9,936 nucleotides of DNA from CAZIXN01 sp039180415 (GTDB taxonomy: Bacteria > Planctomycetota > Phycisphaerae > Phycisphaerales > Phycisphaeraceae). The translations under genes and the position numbers were made by a program. The notes below the pieces were generated by a model, which saw only the letters and a program-made list of their open reading frames with translations, had not been told where the DNA came from and made no database searches. The stretch lies in NCBI GenBank assembly GCA_039180415.1, contig JBCDDH010000102.1:1-9936 (forward strand), given 5' to 3'. Of the stretch, positions 5,483 through 9,936 are shown one piece after another (positions within the stretch are counted from its first letter, which is position 1; each line of letters starts with the position of its first letter).

Positions 5483-8407
5483 ATGCCGAACCCTCACACC
5501 GACCCCGCGACCGATCCCAGCCAGGTGGCCAACCCCGACGCCGCCGTCGATCTGCTGAGCGACCTTGAGGATCGCCTCGGCGCGTTGCGGAGTTGGCAGA
5601 GCCAAAGCGAAGCGCAGGCCGAAAAAGTCCGTGAGCACTCGCGCAATCTTGAGCAGCGGCAACAGGACCTCGACGAGCAGACCAAGCAGCTCGATCACGA
5701 TCGCGCCGAACACGCCAAGGCCGTCGCCGCGCTGCAGGACGAACGGGCCGACGCCGAGGTGTCCCGCCAACAGCTCGACGCGGACCTCGCCGAACTCGAC
5801 CGGGCGCAGACCGCGCTGGACGACCGCAAGCGCGACCTCGAAGCCCATGCCGTGGAGGTCGAGGAAGAGCTCGCCGGCAAGCACCGTCACCTCGAAGCCG
5901 AAGAGTCCCGCCGGCTGGGCGAGGTCGTCGAGATCGAAGCCGCCGCCGAGGAGAAGCGATCCGAAGCGCAGGCCCGGCTCGAAGAAGCTCAGGCCCGTCA
6001 GGCCGAGTTGGACCAAAAATTCGCGGACCTCACGGACGCCCAGGCCAAACTCGACGAAGCCCAGGAACTGCTCGCCGACCGCGTCGCCCAGGCCGACGAG
6101 CGTGACGCGCGTCTCGACGCTCGGCAGGTCGAGCTCCAAGACGTCGCGAATAAGCTCGAAGCCGAGCGGGCCAAGCTCGACGAACGCGCTTCGGACCTCG
6201 AAGCCCGGGCCCGCGACCTCGACCGCGTCAGCGACGAGCTCGACGCCGAGATGACCCGGCTGACCGCGCGCCAGGCCGAACTCGACGCCGCAAGCCAGCG
6301 GCTCGACGAGCAGCGTGGAGCGCTCGAAGGGGACCGAGAGGCCTACCGCCAGGCGAAGCTCGAACAGGACCTTCGGGCGGAAGAGCTCGAAGCCCGTGAG
6401 GCCGCGCTCGCCAAATCCCGTCAGAAGCTGCTCGAAGACGCGGCCGCCGGCCAGCTCGACGAACAGACGCAGCAGCAGCGTGAAGACGAGTTGGCCAAGC
6501 AGGCGGGAGAACTCGCATCGCTACGCGAGGCCCACGACGCCGCCGTCGCCGAACTCGAGGCCGCCCGCACGGAGGCCGAGACCCAGCGTGACGCCTCCGC
6601 CAACGCACGAACCGAACTCGAAGCCGCGCAACACGAACTCGAAGGCGCCCAGACGCTGATCGCTCAACGCGAAGCCGAGCTCACCGGCCTCCGCGATGAG
6701 CTCGACGCCCGTGTCGAAGAACTCGCCCAACTCCGCCGGCAGCTCGACCCCGCGGACGATGCCGACGACCAGGCGAGCCTCCCGACCTTCGCGTTCGCCG
6801 CGACCGAAGAATCCACGGAAATCGGAGAGCCCGCGCCCGGCCTCGAAAAACTGCAGGCCCTCGTCGAAGAACGCGAAATCGAAATCGCCGACCTCCGCAG
6901 CCAGCTCGAAGCCCAGGCCCAGGAACTCCAAGAAGCCCGCACCCGCGCCGACGACCTGGAAACCCAGCTCGAAGCCGCGCTCGCCCAGCAGCAAGACGCC
7001 ACGCCCGACGCCGATGTGTCGGACGACCCCGAGTTCGCCGACCGCCTCGCGGCGCTCACGGAAACGCTCACGCAGCGCGACGAGCAGCTTGAGGACACCA
7101 AGCACGACCTCGACGCCCGCACCGCCGAAGTCCAGCTGCTCCGCGAACGCATCGAATCGCTCACCCAGCAGCTCGAAGCCGGCGGCGGATCGACTTCAGA
7201 ACTCGCCGACCTCGACGACGAAGAAGCCCAACGCCGCCGCAACGAACTCGACGAGCAGGCCGCCCAGGTCGCCGCCGATCGCCAGCGCGTGCTCGAGCGC
7301 AAGGCCCAGCTCAAGCAGGCCGACGAAATCATCAAGCAGCGCCGCGAGAAGATCCGTCAGTACATCAAGCTCGCCAAGCAGCAGGCCCTCAACGCCGGCG
7401 TCGCCGCGTCCGCCGATGAAGCCCCCGCCGCCTCGCCGATCGCCGCGTCCGACGCCGCCCGCTTGGCAGGCCTGGATAAGGAACGCGCCGCGCTCGCCGA
7501 AGTGAAGCTGTTCCTCGAGCAGTCCGAAGCCGCCATGGTCCGCCGCTGGGCCACCAACAAGGCCGGCAGCCTGGTGACTTCCACCGTGATCGCCGTGATC
7601 CTCGCCGTGGGGTTCAGCTTCTTCGTCGGCTCCCAACTGGCCACGCCGGTGTACCGCGCGACCATGGCCGTTGAGATCCAACCCGAAGGCGACGCCGCCG
7701 AGTTGCCTCCCGGTGCCTGGCTGACCGACTACAAGCGGACCCTGCTCAGCGCCCCCGTCCTCGCCGAGGCCCTCAACCAGATGGACCAGCAGGGCGTCCG
7801 CGTGGCCAGCACGCCCGAGCAGCTCGAAGCCCACCTCCGAACCAATCTCGTCGCCACCGGCGGCCCGGAGCGCGTCGAGCTCGCTTACCACGGACAAGAC
7901 ACCGCCCAGATCGGCACCGTGCTCGAAGCCTACGGCCGGGGCCTGCTCGTGCACCACATGTCCGAAGACCGCCGGGCCGGCCGACTCACCGACACCGCCC
8001 GCGTGCTCCAGCCCGCGGTCGCCGAGTCCACGCCCCTGCAGGACGACCGCCTGAAGTACGCCCTGGCCACCTTCGCCGCGATCTTCGCCGCCGCCGCCCT
8101 GCTCGCCTTGCCCCTGCGTCTGCTCTACGGCCGCAGCCAACGCGTGCTCCACGAAGACTTCATGCCGCAGCTGGCCATGCTCAACGAATCGGATACCGAG
8201 CAGGCCGCATCCGTCGCTGAGGAAGAAGCCTTCGTCGACGAAGCCACCTCGGGCGGTGTCCGAAACGACGGCCCCCCCGTCGGCTTCGCCCGGATCCCCG
8301 ACCACGTCGACGACGATGAGGACGAAGTCGAAGCCGAGGCCGCCGATCGAACGGACGAGGACGAGCCCGGCGAAGACGATCAGCCCGAGCAGGTCTTCCG
8401 CTTCTAA
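5483..8407 (+). CDS. Long coiled-coil protein with a C-terminal Wzz-like membrane module
   Basis: This 974-residue protein has three parts. Residues about 20-637 are coiled coil rich in Glu, Ala, Leu, Arg, Gln and Asp, broken by acidic or flexible linkers near 422-452, 502-517 and 567-577; a further linker runs to about 660. The motif ARQAELD/ARQVELQ recurs at 171, 213 and 262, spacings of 42 and 49, both whole heptads. Then AEVKLFLEQSEAAMVRRW leads into TM1 (about 697-716), an external segment of about 140 residues beginning ATPVYRATMAVEI, and TM2 (about 859-882) with an internal Pro877. This TM-loop-TM layout matches Wzz/polysaccharide copolymerase proteins, which set the chain length of surface polysaccharides. 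The cytoplasmic tail (883-974) is strongly acidic. The ATG at 5483 has no clear ribosome binding site. No glycan genes and no tyrosine-kinase domain are present, so a scaffold or cell-envelope organising role is also possible. Confidence 0.85.
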   Translation: MPNPHTDPATDPSQVANPDAAVDLLSDLEDRLGALRSWQSQSEAQAEKVREHSRNLEQRQQDLDEQTKQLDHDRAEHAKAVAALQDERADAEVSRQQLDADLAELDRAQTALDDRKRDLEAHAVEVEEELAGKHRHLEAEESRRLGEVVEIEAAAEEKRSEAQARLEEAQARQAELDQKFADLTDAQAKLDEAQELLADRVAQADERDARLDARQVELQDVANKLEAERAKLDERASDLEARARDLDRVSDELDAEMTRLTARQAELDAASQRLDEQRGALEGDREAYRQAKLEQDLRAEELEAREAALAKSRQKLLEDAAAGQLDEQTQQQREDELAKQAGELASLREAHDAAVAELEAARTEAETQRDASANARTELEAAQHELEGAQTLIAQREAELTGLRDELDARVEELAQLRRQLDPADDADDQASLPTFAFAATEESTEIGEPAPGLEKLQALVEEREIEIADLRSQLEAQAQELQEARTRADDLETQLEAALAQQQDATPDADVSDDPEFADRLAALTETLTQRDEQLEDTKHDLDARTAEVQLLRERIESLTQQLEAGGGSTSELADLDDEEAQRRRNELDEQAAQVAADRQRVLERKAQLKQADEIIKQRREKIRQYIKLAKQQALNAGVAASADEAPAASPIAASDAARLAGLDKERAALAEVKLFLEQSEAAMVRRWATNKAGSLVTSTVIAVILAVGFSFFVGSQLATPVYRATMAVEIQPEGDAAELPPGAWLTDYKRTLLSAPVLAEALNQMDQQGVRVASTPEQLEAHLRTNLVATGGPERVELAYHGQDTAQIGTVLEAYGRGLLVHHMSEDRRAGRLTDTARVLQPAVAESTPLQDDRLKYALATFAAIFAAAALLALPLRLLYGRSQRVLHEDFMPQLAMLNESDTEQAASVAEEEAFVDEATSGGVRNDGPPVGFARIPDHVDDDEDEVEAEAADRTDEDEPGEDDQPEQVFRF

Positions 8408-8430
8408 CGGAGGCCCCGCAAGTCAAATCG

Positions 8431-8466
8431 AAAAGCCGCCGCCCGGCACCGCGCCGGGCGGTTTTT
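8431..8466 (+). terminator. Intrinsic terminator of the coiled-coil/Wzz-like gene
   Basis: CCGCCCGGC at 8439-8447 pairs perfectly with GCCGGGCGG at 8453-8461 around a 5-nt loop (ACCGC), and TTTTT follows at 8462-8466. An AAAA at 8431-8434 precedes the stem. It begins 24 nt after the stop codon at 8407 and separates this gene from the ribosomal operon. Nothing further is recognised between it and the promoter at 8540. Confidence 0.92.
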
Positions 8467-8539
8467 CGCTAGCGGGCGTAGCATCCAGCCCAACCGCCAT
8501 CGCAGCCTCAAACCACCGACAGGGGCCTCTTCCGCCCGG

Positions 8540-8567
8540 TTGACACCCCCCCGGGCTCGGGTACACT
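8540..8567 (+). promoter_or_regulatory. Sigma70-type promoter of the rplM-rpsI operon
   Basis: TTGACA at 8540-8545 is a perfect -35 hexamer. After 16 nt comes TACACT at 8562-8567, a good -10 hexamer. Transcription would begin near 8574, giving a leader of about 185 nt before rplM. It is the best housekeeping-type promoter I found in the window and lies just past the upstream terminator. Confidence 0.8.
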
Positions 8568-8573
8568 GCCGCG

Positions 8574-8758
8574 TTCCGCTCACGGCGACGTGGTCGGCGT
8601 TCGCGCCGATCGGGTCCCAGGGCTTTCGCCCGCCGTGAAAACCGTTCCTAAGCGTTCGCGGGTGACGGCCGAACCCACCGAACTCGGGCCCGCCCCGCGT
8701 CGGATTCGGCAGGCATCACCCCCGCCGATCGCGGCCCTCCATCACGCCGGCAACCGCC
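8574..8758 (+). promoter_or_regulatory. Structured 5' leader of rplM, candidate ribosomal-protein autoregulatory element
   Basis: The stretch from the predicted start site to the rplM ATG has no convincing ORF of its own. TCACGGCG (8580-8587) pairs with CGCCGTGA (8631-8638) as an 8-bp closing helix. Inside it, 8592-8599 pairs with 8604-8611 (8 bp, one G-U) around a UUCG loop. Further on, GTTCG (8654-8658) can pair with CGAAC (8670-8674). Leaders bound by L13 are known in other bacteria and repress rplM-rpsI; that this one does so is inference. No ribosome binding site precedes the ATG. Confidence 0.45.
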
Positions 8759-9205
8759 ATGAACCGCCAGACCACTCTCGCCAAAAACGACGACTTCCCC
8801 CGCCACTGGGTCCACGTCGACGCCAAGGGCCAAGTCCTCGGCCGCCTCGCCGCGGAAATCGCCTTCATCCTGCAAGGCAAGAACAAGCCCACCTACACCA
8901 ACCACCACGACGTGGGCGACTTCGTCGTCGTCACCAACGCCAAAGACGTCGTCGTCACCGGCACCAAGCTCGACGACAAGTTCCACGAGCGGTATTCGGG
9001 CCACCCATCCGGCCGCAAGATTACCACCTGGCGCGAAGTCCTCGACGGCAAGCACCCCGAGCGGCTCTTGGAAACCGCCGTCCGCCGCATGATGCCGAAA
9101 TCGCGGCTCGGCCGGGCCCAGTTCAAGAAACTCAAGGTCTACGCCGGCGACGAACACCCCCACACCGCCCAAGCCCCCAAGCCCCTCGAACTCCAAACCG
9201 CCTAA
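8759..9205 (+). CDS. rplM: Large-subunit ribosomal protein L13 (uL13)
   Basis: This is a full-length 148-residue L13, within the usual 140-150. L13 is an early-assembly protein of the 50S subunit that binds 23S rRNA. Family landmarks are HWVHVDAKGQVLGRLAAEIA (16-35), GDFVVVTNAKDVVVTGTK (53-70), YSGHPSGRKITTW (79-91) and AVRRMMPKSRLGRAQFKKLK (107-126), then VYAGDEHPHTAQAP at 127-140. The ATG at 8759 gives the normal N-terminus; no Shine-Dalgarno sequence is visible, as for most genes here. It is followed after 56 nt by rpsI, the conserved bacterial order. Expression probably depends on the promoter at 8540 and perhaps on leader structure. There is no sign of truncation or transfer. Confidence 0.98.
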   Translation: MNRQTTLAKNDDFPRHWVHVDAKGQVLGRLAAEIAFILQGKNKPTYTNHHDVGDFVVVTNAKDVVVTGTKLDDKFHERYSGHPSGRKITTWREVLDGKHPERLLETAVRRMMPKSRLGRAQFKKLKVYAGDEHPHTAQAPKPLELQTA

Positions 9206-9221
9206 TCCCAACCCCAATCAC

Positions 9222-9247
9222 GGACTGGTCGCTGCAGCGACCAGTCC
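9222..9247. repeat. Perfect 26-nt palindrome between rplM and rpsI
   Basis: GGACTGGTCGCTG (9222-9234) is followed directly by its exact reverse complement CAGCGACCAGTCC (9235-9247). In RNA it would fold as an 11-bp stem with a UGCA loop. It begins 16 nt after the rplM stop and ends 14 nt before the rpsI ATG. No U-tract follows, so it is not an ordinary terminator. An RNA processing or stability hairpin, an attenuator, a protein site or a dispersed repeat are all possible. No second copy exists in the window. Confidence 0.9.
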
Positions 9248-9261
9248 CCCCAACAAAAACC

Positions 9262-9786
9262 ATGTCCGAAACCGACGCCCCCACCGCCACGCTCGACGCT
9301 CCGTCCCTCGACGCCGCGTCTGATGAACAGGTCCAGACCCGCCCGCTCGCCGAACCCGCCAAGCCCGACGCCGGCGGCTTCGTTTGGGGCACCGGTCGCC
9401 GCAAGGCCGCGGTGGCTCGCGTCCGCGTCCGCCCCGCCAAGGAAGAGGGCCAAGGCGTGTTCCTGATTTCCGGCCCCAAAGCCAAGAACCGGGAGATCGA
9501 CGCGTTCTTCTCCGAGCCGCAACACCAGGCCGCCTGCCGCAAGCCGCTCGAAGTGACCAACATGGTCGGCAAACTCGACATCTACGTGAACGCCCAGGGC
9601 GGCGGCTTCACCGGCCAGGCCGAAGCCATCCTCCTCGGCGTCGCCCGGGCCCTCAAGGGCTACGACCCCACGCTCGAGCAGACCCTCCGCGACGAAAACC
9701 TCCTGACCCGTGACCCCCGCGAAGTCGAACGCAAGAAGTACGGCCAACGCGGCGCTCGTCGCCGGTTCCAGTTCTCCAAGCGCTGA
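9262..9786 (+). CDS. rpsI: Small-subunit ribosomal protein S9 (uS9) with an N-terminal extension
   Basis: The 174-residue product is S9, a 30S protein whose C-terminal tail reaches the P-site tRNA. The core begins at WGTGRRKAAVARVRVRP (42-58) and includes PLEVTNMVGKLDIYVNAQGG (93-112), GFTGQAEAILLGVARALKGY (113-132), LLTRDPREVERKKYGQRGAR (146-165) and the invariant-type ending QFSKR (170-174). The first 41 residues are an extra acidic, Ala/Pro/Asp-rich segment absent from the roughly 130-residue E. coli protein. The ATG at 9262 is preceded by an A-rich stretch (AACAAAAACC) and no Shine-Dalgarno sequence. The frame stays open upstream to 8590, but that part overlaps rplM and has no S9 similarity. 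It is co-transcribed with rplM. Confidence 0.98.
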   Translation: MSETDAPTATLDAPSLDAASDEQVQTRPLAEPAKPDAGGFVWGTGRRKAAVARVRVRPAKEEGQGVFLISGPKAKNREIDAFFSEPQHQAACRKPLEVTNMVGKLDIYVNAQGGGFTGQAEAILLGVARALKGYDPTLEQTLRDENLLTRDPREVERKKYGQRGARRRFQFSKR

Positions 9787-9803
9787 CCCCGCACCCCGAA
9801 AAT

Positions 9804-9823
9804 CCGCCGCGGCGAAGCGGCGG
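9804..9823 (+). other. GC-rich hairpin after rpsI
   Basis: CCGCCGC (9804-9810) pairs with GCGGCGG (9817-9823) around GGCGAA. It lies 18 nt after the rpsI stop. No U-tract follows, so it is more likely a 3'-end stabilising or pausing hairpin than the terminator itself. Confidence 0.5.
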
Positions 9824-9861
9824 CGCGGGTCCGCCTCTCCATCTCGCCCCACCCACCCCCC

Positions 9862-9895
9862 CCGGGTGGGGGGGGGTCGGCACCCGGTTTTTATT
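9862..9895 (+). terminator. Likely intrinsic terminator of the rplM-rpsI operon
   Basis: CCGGGTG (9862-9868) pairs with CACCCGG (9881-9887) over a 12-nt G-rich loop, followed by TTTTTATT at 9888-9895. A competing fold pairs CCCACCC (9852-9858) with GGGTGGG (9864-9870) but lacks an adjacent U-tract. Eight C's and nine G's in the same stretch make the exact fold and the exact run lengths uncertain. Nothing is recognised from 9896 to the window end. Confidence 0.65.
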
Positions 9896-9936
9896 CGTCG
9901 CCTGAGCATCGCCGCAAGTCTGAAAATAACAAAACG

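Noticed and set aside
5228..6139. 303-residue minus-strand ORF spanning the divergent promoter region and the coiled-coil start
   Set aside because: It overlaps two well-supported genes in other frames, and its Leu/Gly/Val-rich composition is that of a complement of coiled-coil codons.
7196..8305. 369-residue minus-strand ORF opposite the Wzz-like gene
   Set aside because: It is a Gly-rich antisense shadow of the GC-biased, Glu/Ala-rich coding strand, with no recognisable domain.
8590..9261. Open frame continuing upstream of rpsI, giving a 398-residue S9
   Set aside because: It overlaps rplM in another frame, is Arg/Pro-rich shadow sequence with no S9 similarity, and reads through the palindrome. 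The ATG at 9262 is the reasonable start.

Overview
The window is high-GC DNA in which most starts lack a clear Shine-Dalgarno sequence. Together with the protein families present (paired KDG-kinase-like PfkB proteins, ankyrin and macrodomain proteins, long coiled-coil membrane proteins, an S9 with an acidic N-terminal extension), this suggests a Planctomycetota bacterium, perhaps of the Phycisphaerae. The taxonomic call is inference; there is no rRNA gene here to test it.

Layout. Positions 1-351 (minus strand) hold the 5' part of a PfkB-family sugar kinase. It is divergent from a complete second kinase of the same broad family (556-1644, plus), whose closest resemblance is 2-keto-3-deoxygluconate kinase. 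Their shared control region holds a spaced inverted repeat around a possible leftward -10 box. Next on the plus strand is an ankyrin-repeat protein with an unusual N-terminal domain (1705-2988). It converges with a minus-strand cluster of three genes read from right to left: an ABC transporter ATPase of the FecE/HmuV/BtuD type without permease or binding-protein partners (5336-4530), a single-pass membrane protein with a proline-rich tail (4520-3693), and a macrodomain protein (3696-3007). The membrane-protein and macrodomain genes overlap by GTGA.

Divergent from that cluster is a 974-residue protein (5483-8407). It consists of roughly 640 residues of predicted cytoplasmic coiled coil, then a two-transmembrane Wzz-like polysaccharide copolymerase module, then an acidic tail. 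It ends at a strong intrinsic terminator (8431-8466).

The right end is a housekeeping operon, rplM (L13) and rpsI (S9). It has a good sigma70-type promoter (8540-8567), a structured 5' leader of about 185 nt, a perfect 26-nt palindrome between the two genes, and hairpins after rpsI including a likely terminator.

The items most worth a second look are the coiled-coil/Wzz fusion, the rplM leader with the rplM-rpsI palindrome, the three-gene ABC/membrane/macrodomain cluster, and the divergent kinase pair. No CRISPR array, tRNA, rRNA, insertion sequence or integrase was seen.
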